DNA of 64,000 nt from Hygrophila difformis (lineage: Eukaryota > Streptophyta > Magnoliopsida > Lamiales > Acanthaceae), in NCBI GenBank assembly GCA_030278955.1, contig JAOANR010000003.1:29093227-29157226 (forward strand), read 5' to 3'. Both the position numbers and the translations under genes were made by a program. The notes below the pieces were generated by a model. It ran no database searches, was not told the DNA's origin, and saw only the letters and a list, made by a program, of their open reading frames with translations. Each line of letters begins with the position of its first letter. Positions within the stretch are counted from its first letter, which is position 1. Positions 23,070-33,000 of the stretch are shown one piece after another.

Positions 23070-23758
23070 CAAGTCCATTCTCCATTTATATCTCAGTAGG
23101 GATAATATATGAAGAATATAAGTCAGAATATTTCACAGCTTATATTGATTCAGGATCAGGTATTTGCACGGCAAAACCAGGAGTTTTCCCTAGCGAAGCT
23201 ATGGAATCATTACCCATTATTGCAGGAAGAGATTTTTCCCAAAAAATCTTAGTACTAAATAAGGGTATTCGACAAGCGAATATCATGATTGGAGGAGCAT
23301 TTGGTACACCTTGGTATAAGGTAAAAACGCCTCCTATTTACTTTCATGACACAGGAGCGGATATTTTGTTAGGGAACAATTTTATACAATCCTTTACAAA
23401 ATATGTTCAAGATAACAAAAGAAATTTGTTAATATTTACCACAAGTTGTGGAAATGAGATACAGGTGTTGCGCAGGGAAAATGCATTCAACAGATTAATG
23501 CCTATATTATTTCGCAGCAAACGTGGTGATAATGATGCCAAACTAACCCATCCAAAAATGCAGGATAAAAGAAAGTTTGGTAAGGCTTTGTTGTCTTTTA
23601 GACAGCAAGGATTTGATGAAGCTTCTATTGAGGAAATTATAAACCTCAAAGAAGCAATGCAGGAAATGAAGTCATTAAATATAACTTCACTAGACATTGA
23701 TGGGGAAACTAAATTGTCCCTCGAAAAATGTCAAAAGACTTATCCAGAGAAACTTTAA
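23066..23758 (+). CDS. pararetrovirus aspartic protease part of the pol ORF
   Basis: 230 codons. The active-site motif AYIDSGSGICTAKPG (about residues 25-39) and a later HDTGADILLGNNFIQ (about 93-107) mark a retropepsin-like protease that would release RT from its precursor. In known caulimovirids protease, RT and RNase H lie in one frame. Here the frame ends at 23758 while RT continues in the +1 frame, so a single-base indel near 23700-23755 most likely broke the polyprotein. A deliberate frameshift is possible but has no slippery site I can point to. Confidence 0.78.
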   Translation: MTSPFSIYISVGIIYEEYKSEYFTAYIDSGSGICTAKPGVFPSEAMESLPIIAGRDFSQKILVLNKGIRQANIMIGGAFGTPWYKVKTPPIYFHDTGADILLGNNFIQSFTKYVQDNKRNLLIFTTSCGNEIQVLRRENAFNRLMPILFRSKRGDNDAKLTHPKMQDKRKFGKALLSFRQQGFDEASIEEIINLKEAMQEMKSLNITSLDIDGETKLSLEKCQKTYPEKL

Positions 23759-25127
23759 CGAGGATCCTCTGGCATGGTGGGATAAAAACAAGATCGAAGC
23801 TACTCTACAGGTAAAAGAACAATATAAATATGAGTATGTTCGATACAAACCCATCTTAATGAATATGCAGGATAAGAAAGATATGCAGCAAATTATCAAG
23901 GAGCATATTGATCTTAAACTCATCGAGCCTGGAGTCTCAGCCTATAGTAGCCCTGGATTCTTGGTAAGAAACCACGGTGAAATAAAGAGAGGTAAACCCA
24001 GGTTGGTAATAAACTATCAAGGTATTAACAAAATAATACAGTTTGATGGTTATTACATTCCGAGTAGAGAACACTTAATTGATTGCATCAAAGGTGCTAA
24101 AGTGTTTTCTAAATTTGATTGCAAATCTGGTTTCTATCAGATTAAGATGGAGAATGAGTCGAAGAAATTCACATCATTCTCCACCCCACAAGGGCAATAT
24201 ATTTGGAATGTTATGCCAATGGGGCTTTCTAATGCCCCTCAGATATTCCAAAGAAAGATGGATAATCTATTTAAGGATTATCTAGAGTTTATGTTCGTCT
24301 ACATAGATGACATTCTGATTGCATCTCGAAATATTAAAGAGCATATTAAACATCTTGAAATATTTTCTGATGCATGTCACAGGGAAGGTCTAGTTCTCTC
24401 TGAGAAAAAGGCCACTATCGCTGCTAACAAAATTGAATTCTTAGGAGTTCAAATTGATGAAGCAGGAATAGAGTTACAGGAACACATTGTGGAGAAAATC
24501 CGCAATTTTCCTGATATATTAAAAGACAAGAAACAACTACAGAGTTTCTTAGGAGTTGTAAATTTTGCGGGTATGTTTATTAAAGACCTTGCAAAATATA
24601 GAAAGGATTTTAGACCACTCCTGAAAGAGACTGAAAGCTCTAGATGGAAATGGGAAGAAATCCATACCAAGAGAATTCGTGAACTAAAGCAAGTCTGCAA
24701 TAGCTTGCCAAAACTCGCGATACCTCAGGATGAGGATGAGCTGGTAGTCTACACAGACGCCAATGATTTTCGATGGGCAGGAGTGCTCATGAGAAAAACA
24801 ACTACGGGTCAAGAACCTTGTAGATACACAGGAGGGTTGTTCACTGAACAACAAGCCAAACTTTGGCATATTAACGAAAAGGAATTCTTTGCAGTATGGA
24901 AAACATTTAAAAAATGGCCTTTATTCTTACTTGCAAAGAAATTTGTATTAAAAGTTGATAATACTAATGTTAGGGCTTTTTTAAAAAATAAACTTGAATC
25001 AAAAATTGAAAAAGCTCGTATTATCAGATGGCAAGCTGAATGTCAATATTATACTTATGATATTGATGTTATAAAATCTCATGAAAATGTTCTTGCAGAT
25101 TTCCTAACGAGAGATGGAAGCATTTGA
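23700..25127 (+). pseudogene. pararetrovirus reverse transcriptase and RNase H, cut off from its protease
   Basis: About 475 codons; the first ATG is at 23700, but this lies inside the overlap with the protease frame and is unlikely to be a natural start. RT signatures: KPRLVINYQGINKI (about 98-111), FSKFDCKSGFYQI (about 135-147), the catalytic YIDDILIAS (about 201-209) and FLGVQI. RNase H follows: VVYTDANDFRWAGVLM (about 350-365), EKEFFAVW, VDNTN and a closing ADFLTRD. The catalytic residues look intact, so the domain could be functional if joined to its protease. It ends in a 14-bp overlap with the transactivator ORF. Confidence 0.85.
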
Positions 25128-26043
25128 AGCTGATTCCATCATTACGAGATTCAGGCACCTCAGAGAAAACCTAGAGGAGCTATCGAAGCATTTTGGACAG
25201 CTCGAGATCAATGCACGAGCAGCTGGCCAAATACAACAGAGCGATGTGGACATGGTCCGCAACAATATACGAACCTCCCATATAGCAATGACAGCACTAT
25301 GGGAAACAGTATTAGAGCCAATCAGGAAAGCGTCAGCTTCCCTGGTAAACAAAGAGAAATGTGCCCAAAAAGCTAAAGTGGTCACATATGAAGAAACAGA
25401 TTCAAGCACTGCTTCAAAGGAACCATTGTCGGATACCGGCAAAAATGTTGAGCAAGAGGAAAGTCACATTTCCGAAAGCTCAAGTCAACCCACTGCCTCT
25501 GGGGTGAAAGAGGAAGAAATTAACCTTAGGACAATGACAGGCACCTCTAAGGTTAATTCAGACGAGAAGGTCCTATCTACTGCCTGGCTGGACTACCAAG
25601 GAAAATGGGAACAACTGGTTTCCAAAATGGGAATTAACCCTAGCAAAACAGTAATCGAGACATCCGGGAGATACAACAGGGTATGGATGCTCGAAGGATC
25701 GAAACCAGAAGAGGTTCGAAAGTGGTATGACTTTGGAGCATTAGCATCTGTTCATACTACATCACCAGGGTTTCCGGAAATCGAAAAACTTCCGGGATGG
25801 ATAAGTAGTGCGGTGCACGAATCATGGCAGAACAACCCGCACCTGCAAAGAGGAGATATTCTGGAGCTTAAGTTCATTTCAGCGGCACCAGAAATAGTCG
25901 GAAAAGGTTCTTATCCGGTCTTTCAATTTATTAAATTACAGAGACCTGATATGATTGCCTTCAACAGAGTTAAGTCTATGGATGAGAAGGCACCATTGGT
26001 ATCTTCAATCAGCGAAGATGAAATCTCCACCCGACGAGCATAG
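25114..26043 (+). CDS. pararetrovirus transactivator/inclusion-body protein (TAV-like)
   Basis: 309 codons starting within the end of the RT ORF. Residues about 165-290 (RYNRVWMLEGSKPEEVRKWY onward) resemble the mini-TAV core of caulimovirid transactivators, which enables reinitiation on polycistronic viral RNA and builds inclusion bodies. The N-terminal half is polar and low in conservation. The ORF closes with TAG at 26041-26043, but the same frame stays open past it and reaches the zinc-binding ORF at 26068-26406, so the full protein was probably about 430 residues and this TAG is a nonsense mutation. Confidence 0.72.
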   Translation: MEAFEADSIITRFRHLRENLEELSKHFGQLEINARAAGQIQQSDVDMVRNNIRTSHIAMTALWETVLEPIRKASASLVNKEKCAQKAKVVTYEETDSSTASKEPLSDTGKNVEQEESHISESSSQPTASGVKEEEINLRTMTGTSKVNSDEKVLSTAWLDYQGKWEQLVSKMGINPSKTVIETSGRYNRVWMLEGSKPEEVRKWYDFGALASVHTTSPGFPEIEKLPGWISSAVHESWQNNPHLQRGDILELKFISAAPEIVGKGSYPVFQFIKLQRPDMIAFNRVKSMDEKAPLVSSISEDEISTRRA

Positions 26044-26067
26044 GGATTCTGGGTCTGTCTCACCGAG

Positions 26068-26406
26068 ATGGAAAAGGTTAAATATCCGTTTAAAATATTC
26101 TCAAACAATTTAAATGGATCGTTCCTGGTTAATTCTCTAACAGGGAAAAGCACAGAGTTTGCGGAAACCTCATTCGAAAAGAAGAGGTTACTCATCTGGG
26201 AAAACAAGTTGCCAGCAACCGAGTCTACCAGAAAAAAGGCATGCAACATGATGCATGTTGGCCAATGGGATAACCACATATGCCCATATTGTGCAGAACA
26301 GGAGAAACCCCTATTCGGTACAAAGATCCGGGTAACCCAGAAAAAATCCGGACCCGAACAGGACAAAGGGAAGAAACGTCCAAAAAACTTTCACAAGCCA
26401 AAGTAA
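26068..26406 (+). CDS. zinc-binding C-terminal part of the viral transactivator, separated by one in-frame stop
   Basis: 112 codons in the same frame as the TAV-like ORF, with only the TAG at 26041-26043 between them. The motif HVGQWDNHICPYC (about residues 68-80) gives His and CxxC ligands, and the C-terminus is Lys-rich. Caulimovirus transactivators carry a zinc-finger-like segment near their C-terminus, so a split protein is the simplest reading. A separate small viral ORF is the alternative. The frame itself is undamaged. Confidence 0.6.
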   Translation: MEKVKYPFKIFSNNLNGSFLVNSLTGKSTEFAETSFEKKRLLIWENKLPATESTRKKACNMMHVGQWDNHICPYCAEQEKPLFGTKIRVTQKKSGPEQDKGKKRPKNFHKPK

Positions 26407-26586
26407 GATTAGCTGGATGTAAAAGAAAGAGAGGTGTCGGCAACACTCATAATTAAAAGCCGACAAAGAAGGGCAGAGTAGCTGGCAGAAAGTGGCCGAC
26501 AAGAGAAGGTGGAAAGTTGACAAAAGCCACCTAACGCAATAATTCAAAAAAGGACAATAATGTAGCCGGTGGAAATTAAGGCCAAG

Positions 26587-26664
26587 TGACGAACGCAGTG
26601 ACGTCACAAGGATTTAGAGGAAGATTGGAATCCGGGGCTGAAGTCCGCGGGCGCCTATAAATAA
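26587..26664 (+). promoter_or_regulatory. pararetrovirus pregenomic RNA promoter: as-1-like element and TATA box
   Basis: Two TGACG motifs (26587-26591 and 26599-26603, the second within TGACGTCA) form an as-1-like pair, as in the 35S promoter, where such a pair binds TGA/bZIP factors. TATAAATAA follows at 26656-26664, some 50 bp downstream. It lies after the last ORF, the normal place for this promoter. Transcription would begin near 26690. Confidence 0.75.
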
Positions 26665-26689
26665 AGGAGTTTGAAGCAGATGGAAGGCA

Positions 26690-27133
26690 TCGAAAATTCC
26701 TCCCAACTCTTCAGAGTATTTGTAATATTTCTTTCTGCATATTTCCTTTCGAGTCTGTAAAAGTATGGGGTATTCCCCCAAGAGTCTTGTATCCTCCATG
26801 AGGAACTAAGTGTCTGTCTTCTCCGTTAGGGGAAATTATGTTTAAATAATATTTTTAATATTTCTTCAGTAAAATCCAGGCTTCCAAATATCCCGATAAT
26901 ATAATTAAAACCCTTTATTCATATCTTGATACGTCCTAAGGTAGGAAACGAAATAGGACTGTGCTGTTTGTTGCTGAAGGAGCCAAGAATCGGTGAACCA
27001 TCGGTCGCGGCTGCGTGGTTGGAGGAAGTCCGTAAAATCCCGGAGCTTAGGAAACCCGACAGCAAGGCGGTCAAAGCCAAGGTATGAAGTTTAGTGCTTA
27101 ATTTAATTATCGGAAGCATGATGGGCTGATATT
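26690..27133 (+). other. pararetrovirus leader, 5' part
   Basis: Non-coding run from the expected RNA start to the right foldback arm. In a circular genome it would continue into 19765-20000, giving a leader of roughly 600 bases, usual for the family. It holds short ATGs but no long ORF. A donor-like AAGGTATGAAG lies near 27081. Confidence 0.55.
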
Positions 27134-27346
27134 GGACTAATGATAATGAAGAAACTAAAATCTGGGGTCAAAATGAAATAAAGTAAAAGTTGGTAGGGTT
27201 AATTGAAGTTTGAAAAAGTCAAAATAGTCAAAATGGCCTTAATTTGGTCAAAGATGGTTTCTAATGGCCTAAAATTGGAAATTGATTTCAAAATGGCCCA
27301 AATGTGGAAATGGTGCCTTGTAATGGCCTAAAAAATTCATTTCCTC
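27134..27346 (-). repeat. right arm of the foldback element
   Basis: Reverse-complement partner of 19560-19764; CCTTGTAATGGCC (about 27316-27328) mirrors GGCCATTACAAGG. It is followed at once by TTGTTTAAAA. Confidence 0.72.
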
Positions 27347-27972
27347 TTGTTTAAAATGCACAATATGAGTGTTAGAACATATTTTCAAGCCCTATGCTAA
27401 AATTTATAGAGTGTTTGTAAAATTTCAGATTACAGCTCTTTGGAAAATGGTATTACAGTATATGAAATTTGAAATTTTCTTATAAAAACGTATTAAAATA
27501 ACATGTTTAATCTTTTAAGTTGATCTTTGAATATTTTAAGCATGTTGTTTTAATCTACATTAATAAATTTTGGTAACATTAAAGCTTGAAACCTCATGTT
27601 TTTCTAATTTATGAAAAAGAAACAATTTTATTATAAAAACTCATCCTATGAATTTTTAACTAAAAAGGCAAACTTATGTTACTTTTTTTTAAAAAAAAAT
27701 AAACTAAAAGTTCTTTGATCATTATTTCGAATCATTAATAAGAACTAGTTTGCTAATTTGGTGAGCTTTAAGCATTAAAATCTGAAATTTTTAACAAAAA
27801 AGGGAGCTTTTATAACTTAAAAATGTATTCTTTTTAATAATAAGTTTTAAGTTCTAAGAAGTGATTTTCTTAAATTTGTAAGAGACTTAGAACTTATAGC
27901 TTGTAAAATAAAATATATTGGTGTTGTTTAGATCCCACATTCTAGGTTGATATATGTTTGCTTTATATATTG

Positions 27973-28016
27973 CACTTAAGTTAAACTTTTGGTTTAAACT
28001 TAAGTGTGAGGATGGG
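27973..28016 (+). repeat. hairpin plus GTGAGGATG motif, internal copy 1 in A
   Basis: Arms CACTTAAGTTAAAC and GTTTAAACTTAAGTG (one bulged T) enclose a 5-base loop; GTGAGGATGGGG follows directly. Confidence 0.7.
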
Positions 28017-28546
28017 GAGCAATGCATATATTTAACACTAACCTGAAGTTTTTGTGTAACCAGGTTCCACAAATAATGTATAAGAAATACATTGCAACTT
28101 GGTTGGATGTTTTTGCTATGAATATTGGTTTGCTTTGCTATGCACTCCTTAGGTGTTTTATTTGTATTTAATATGGTGAGCATGTGGTTAAGTTTATATT
28201 TATGTTTAAGTTATGTTTATGCATGTTTTTAATTCTAATAAAATAGCTCTTACTTGAATCATGTTAAACTGGAATGTTGTGAGCTGTTGATTTGATAACA
28301 GGAAAGTAAACCATGATAATTGATGAAGAAGCAGGATTAATGTTGTTGAAGTGTCGAATCTTTATGATTTTACACAATGCATGCATTAAAATCAATAAAT
28401 TATGATGTATAGATCATATTAAAAAAGCTGAAAATTTTATCTATTTAAAAGTTATGATCTAATTCAGTCTAACTTTTTAAATGCCTCTATATTCTTCTTT
28501 TTGAAATTTAAAAGTTTTAATCCCACATTTTAAATTTTTCATTATG

Positions 28547-28588
28547 CACTTAAACTAAACTGGTAGTTCAGTTTAAGTGTGAGGATGG
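28547..28588 (+). repeat. hairpin plus GTGAGGATG motif, internal copy 2 in A
   Basis: Arms CACTTAAACTAAACT and AGTTCAGTTTAAGTG pair at 14 of 15 positions over the loop GGT; TGTGAGGATGG follows. Confidence 0.7.
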
Positions 28589-31295
28589 ATGAGTTTCTAT
28601 TATGATCACTGAAACTTTTGACAAATTTCATTAACACGAGTATTTTATAAAGATATATCAGGATTGAATTTATTGAATGGAGAGAGTTGTGATTCATGGG
28701 AAAGGGGTTTAAGCATATATTGAGGGTGCCACTTTTTATTACTCAGGTGGGGTGCTTTAATTTCAAATGGCGCTGCAGTACTCTCATGTCATGAAACTTT
28801 TGACAAGTCTCATGGTACAACCGGGGTAGATTGACCTTCAGCCTGTCACACTGAGGGTCCCCGGCATATGTGCCATGATACTTCTCATGATTCCATGTCA
28901 TGAGATTACCTACCATGAAACTTTCGGCAGATTCCCACTACATGAGTATTTTCCGAAAAATCACGTTTTTATTTACTCATGTTAAGAAACTGTGCCCCCG
29001 AAAGCGCACGGAGTAAAAAATTGCAGTATTTATAGTAAGTACCAGTTCGTTCACTGGAGGATGTGCGATGGAAGCAGGGCCCACGCCGTTTACTAAGATT
29101 TTCCACTCGGTTACTCGATTCAAGTTTGTGATTGAATTACCAACTACTTGACATAATTTAAACTAAACTATGAAAGCAATCAAAATAAAGCAGATAAAAT
29201 TATTCTAGAAAGTGAATTAAATTTAGTCTAATAAAGCAATAAAATTATTCTAAGAAAGCGGTTAAAATGATCTAAGAAAGCAGATTTAAAATGAGACAGA
29301 AGAGACAGGAAGAAAAGAATAAAGATTGGACAAGATTCAGATGAAACACAATTAAACTTCCATTTTGTTACACAGATCTTAGCTTGGGATAATCCATCAG
29401 ATAGCTAACTCTCATGCTTCCTATACTATGTTCCCTTTAACAGACAGGTACTTACAGTAAGGATTTACATGCCTTAAGACAACAAAATCTAAGATACCAC
29501 AGATAGATAACTGCCCCTGCGCAGAGGTATGTCATTTATCTGTGGTGGATAAGCAACACCTGAAAAATCATTAGTTGAAGTGCCAAGTACTGCTATCATT
29601 CCCCCATGTCACGCCCAAAGATTCTAATCAAGCCCTGAACTATCCCTTAACTCTCAGTCCTAGTAGCAGTTACACAACTCTCAATACAACCGAGTGACCT
29701 CTAACGAAAGCATTTAAAAGAAAGCGGTAAAGAAAGCATTTAAAATCCTATCACTCGGAGGTTTTTGAAAGTCTGACCCTGGTAGTAAAAGAAAGCCCCC
29801 AGTCAGAATGACCGGATGTGGATTAAGAATTCCCTATTCTCGGTGAACCGCTCGCAGTGTTCACTTCTCGTCGGGTGGTTATGAGATACAAACTAATGAA
29901 ACGAACTAATAAATTAGTTCGTTCCAGATGCACTCACTCAGGACTCAAAAATAGGCTTTGGCAGAAGAAGATAGCAGTTGAAAGAATACTCAACCCTACC
30001 TTAGAAAATAACCAAGGCTCGAATGTTGTTCCTCTAGTATTATCTGTCACACCTTATCGGAATCCAAGTGGAATCTGACCCAGTGCAATATTTAATACAA
30101 GATTTCCAACAAACAGCAATTTTGGAAAATTTTTATCAAACACAGATCCTTTCAGTCTAGGTGAGACCTAATCGCTGACTCTGCTTCTAATTTCCCAAAA
30201 TCAACCCCCAGTCGGATATGAATTAGTCATAACTGTCGAATTTATCCCTCACTCAGATCCGGATTTTATAAAGGAATTTTTTGTTGGAAATTTATTATGA
30301 AACATCTGATTTAAATCAAGACTTCTATCTCCAAGGGAAGGATCCCAAAATAATATTGACCACAATATCTACATAATAATATCATGCATAAATTTATAGA
30401 GAAGTGTAAAAGTAAATAACCCAAAATATAAGGTGGGTTTAGACAGAAGTTGGAACACAAAGATGAAATAGCCGGAGATGAGAAGAATTTTGGCTAAAGA
30501 GAGTGCCAGAAATAATAGGGTGATCTGGACTGCAAACATCTGCTATCCAGTTCCCAATTATTCCAGATGGAAAGATTTTTAGACAGAAAGGAATTCCAAG
30601 TGACGGTGACCGCCGTCATTCAGCTCCCCTTTGTCTGTGAATGGAAGAAAAACCCACATATTTTCTTGTTGTAATAATTCTCAAATAATGTTGGTCGACA
30701 TCATTTAATAATACTACAACTTGAATTCAGGTTTTGAAATTAAGATAAAGAGAATAAAACTGTATCCGGATAGGAGTCAACTGAGCAGCTATTGTAATCC
30801 CGGATGGACGAACCGCCAAGGCTTCCACCGGCCACTATCCAGACCATGCAAAATAACATCTAATAATTAATATACAGACCACGAGCTAGTTATCCGTGTA
30901 GGAATACCCGCCAACATTAGTCTGTTATATCTCTTACTAGCTGTTTCACACAACACGGAAAAGACAAAATAAATAAAAGAAAATATTTTTGGGTCATCTT
31001 GCATGAGAGACATTGGTTTCTCATGCAAGGTATGGAAATGAATCCATAATTACTCTTTATGTCTAAATAATCACTCATTCCATAATTAATTAATTACAGT
31101 CCGGATTATATACTTAGATCATTAGAGTTTAATCATTTGTAGAAAAATCTTTTAATGGAAAATTGAACAAAGTTCTTTATATCAAATTAATCATGGGTTG
31201 AGATCATTGGATTTCAACCTCAAAATATTAATATAAAGGTTCAATTAATTAATGGAGTGAGATGAAGAATAAAAATTTGGCAAAAAGGTGCCACT

Positions 31296-31971
31296 TTGTC
31301 GCGGAATAGAGTTTGTGTCGCGGAGCATGGTTCCGCGACAAAGGTTTCGCGACAAAGGGGTGGGAAATAAGAGGAATAGATATTTTTGAAAATTAGGGTT
31401 TGTTTTGTCGCTAAGCAAAAATTTTGTCGCGGAACATGGTTCCGCGACAAGGGGGTATAGCGACAAAGGGGTTGAAAATTGGTAAGGACATAATTCCTGG
31501 TCGCGGAACAAGGATTTTGTCGCGGTCCGTGGTTCCGCGACAAAGGTTCCGCGACAGAGTCCTCCCAGAATAAAATTACAAGTATTTGGGTCCTTGGTCG
31601 CTAATCAAGGGTTTTGTCGCGGAACGTGGTTCCGCGACAAAGGTTGCATCGCGACCAAGGGGTTCTAAAATAATGGCAAGGCATAATTTTCTGTCTCGGA
31701 ATAAGATTTTGTCGCGGAACGTGGTTCCGCGACAAGGGTGCTCCGCGACAAAAGCCTTGCAGACAAAATGCAAGAATTTGGTCCTTTGTCGCTAAACATG
31801 AATTTTGTCGCGGAACGTGGTTCCGCGACAAAGGTTGCATCGCGACCAAGGGTTTTTAAAATTTTATAAAATTTTGGCAGCATAACGCCTAATATTGCAT
31901 TGCGGGGGAGTGCGTTGTGATCCGTGGGATCACAACGGAAAATTACGTTGCAACCCGTGGGGTTACAACGT
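31296..31971. repeat. array of GTG/ATG-loop palindromes in the B LTR
   Basis: At least five palindromes built on TTGTCGCGGAAC / GTTCCGCGACAA, with GTG or ATG at the centre. The best, at 31613-31641, has 13-bp perfect arms and outer arms CCTTGGTCGC (31592-31601) and GCGACCAAGG (31651-31660). Two more hairpins of different stem sequence keep the same centre: 31914-31936 (arms GTTGTGATCC/GGATCACAAC, loop GTG) and 31945-31971 (12-bp arms, one mismatch, loop GTG). The copy in the other LTR is at 40086-40761. Confidence 0.85.
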
Positions 31972-32566
31972 GATGCAATACAATATGGGTGATGCAATTT
32001 TAAATAAATATGCACAAACACTTAAATACTATCCCTCTTTAGACCCAATGCACTAGAAATAAAAAATAAAAAGCAACAATACTACCTAATACTAAAAAGA
32101 ACAAGAGCAGTATAATAAAAATAAAATAAAAGGCTAAAACTAGTACAAGAAGCAAAAATACAAACTAACTATGCTATCACTAAAAATAAAAATAAAAATA
32201 AAATGAAACAAAACCTACATTAAATCTATCAAGGGTAAATATCAAGTGTTTATGCATTTTATTAAATAAGGAAAGCAATAAAACCTAACTACAATACCAA
32301 AACATGGTTCAAAATATACCCATTAATTAAGTGATTGAAACCCACAAACTACAAAATATAAAACTGGAAAAATAAAAGTGAACACTAGCTACACTAATTT
32401 ATTACAAAGCATAAATTAAAACTAAACTAAAATCTACATCTACATTGCATGAAAATAAACTAAACTACCTACTCTAACATGTTTTTGGAGAGCACAGTGG
32501 TGCCTCCAAGAACAGTGAAAATAAACTATAGTGTAGCTAGGTTATTGTTCAAGGGGTGGGAGGACA

Positions 32567-32574
32567 TATTTATA
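32567..32574 (-). promoter_or_regulatory. TATA box of the B LTR (left copy)
   Basis: Minus strand TATAAATA about 1.9 kb into the LTR. The TCGCGG half-sites at 32633 and 32836-32998 lie upstream on the element strand. The right LTR repeats it at 41357-41364. Confidence 0.55.
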
Positions 32575-32825
32575 GAGAGTAATATTAGCCCTAGGCCCAT
32601 TAGGCCCACTGGTCGCCAAACAGATTGTTTTGTCGCGGAACAGCTTGCATAGGGACACAACAAATAACATTTGCTTTTTGCTTCAGATTTTCGCACAGGA
32701 GGGGACGGGAGCTCGAGTCCAGCAAGATAAGACGAAAATCTTTTACCCAACGGGACCTCAAGTCCTGGGAGCCCTTGAGTATTTCAGCATGTGGGAAATT
32801 TGAATGTGGGAGTGTCACGTGAGGG

Positions 32826-33000
32826 GCAGTTGCTTGTCGCGGAATGCCTGTCTTTGTCGCGGTCCATTTTGTCACGGAACATTGTTCCGCAACACAATTT
32901 TTGTGTCTTACTCCTCTCACAGTCGCGGAGCAATTTTTTGGTCGCGGAGCATTTTTTTGGTCGCGGAGCACTTGGTCGCGGAGCAACCTTCCGCGACAAA
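32826..33000. repeat. cluster of TCGCGG half-sites upstream of the B promoter
   Basis: Seven GTCGCGG words and one CCGCGAC within 175 bp, several as GGTCGCGGAGCA in near-tandem spacing of 20-22 bp (about 32931-32985). They share the core of the downstream palindromes. The right LTR repeats the cluster at 41626-41790 with one site restored (GTCGCGG where the left copy has GTCACGG). Confidence 0.75.

Larger units (their letters stand above)
19765..27133 (+). mobile_element. endogenous pararetrovirus (Caulimoviridae), near-complete
   Basis: A single linear viral genome of about 7.3 kb, opened just upstream of the initiator-Met primer site (19821-19833). All hallmark genes appear in one orientation: VAP-like ORF, capsid, movement protein, protease, RT/RNase H, transactivator, then promoter and leader. 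The order with capsid ahead of movement protein and a separate transactivator is, as I recall, closest to Solendovirus; Caulimovirus places the movement protein first. Junctions with the foldback arms are only approximate. Lesions are few: a frame break between protease and RT, and an in-frame stop in the transactivator. Confidence 0.85.
19560..27346. mobile_element. foldback Mutator-like (MULE/MITE) element containing a pararetrovirus
   Basis: Long imperfect terminal inverted repeats (19560-19764 and 27134-27346, about 70% alike by eye) start GGGGAAA and, on the other strand, GAGGAAA. They are flanked by the perfect 10-bp direct repeat TTGTTTAAAA (19550-19559 and 27347-27356), a TSD length typical of Mutator-like elements. 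Without the viral insert the shell would be only about 0.5 kb, a palindromic MITE with no transposase. The motif GGCCATTA is repeated several times within each arm. Confidence 0.7.
27357..28604 (+). other. A internal region between the foldback element and B, non-coding
   Basis: AT-rich without domains. It contains two hairpin-plus-purine motifs (27973-28016 and 28547-28588) that resemble polypurine tracts but have no LTR behind them. The TSD of B (ATCAC, 28605-28609) follows. Confidence 0.7.

Noticed and set aside
31586..31795. ORFs through the CGCG palindromes of B
   Set aside because: Both strands give near-identical repetitive peptides because the DNA is palindromic; this is not evidence of coding.
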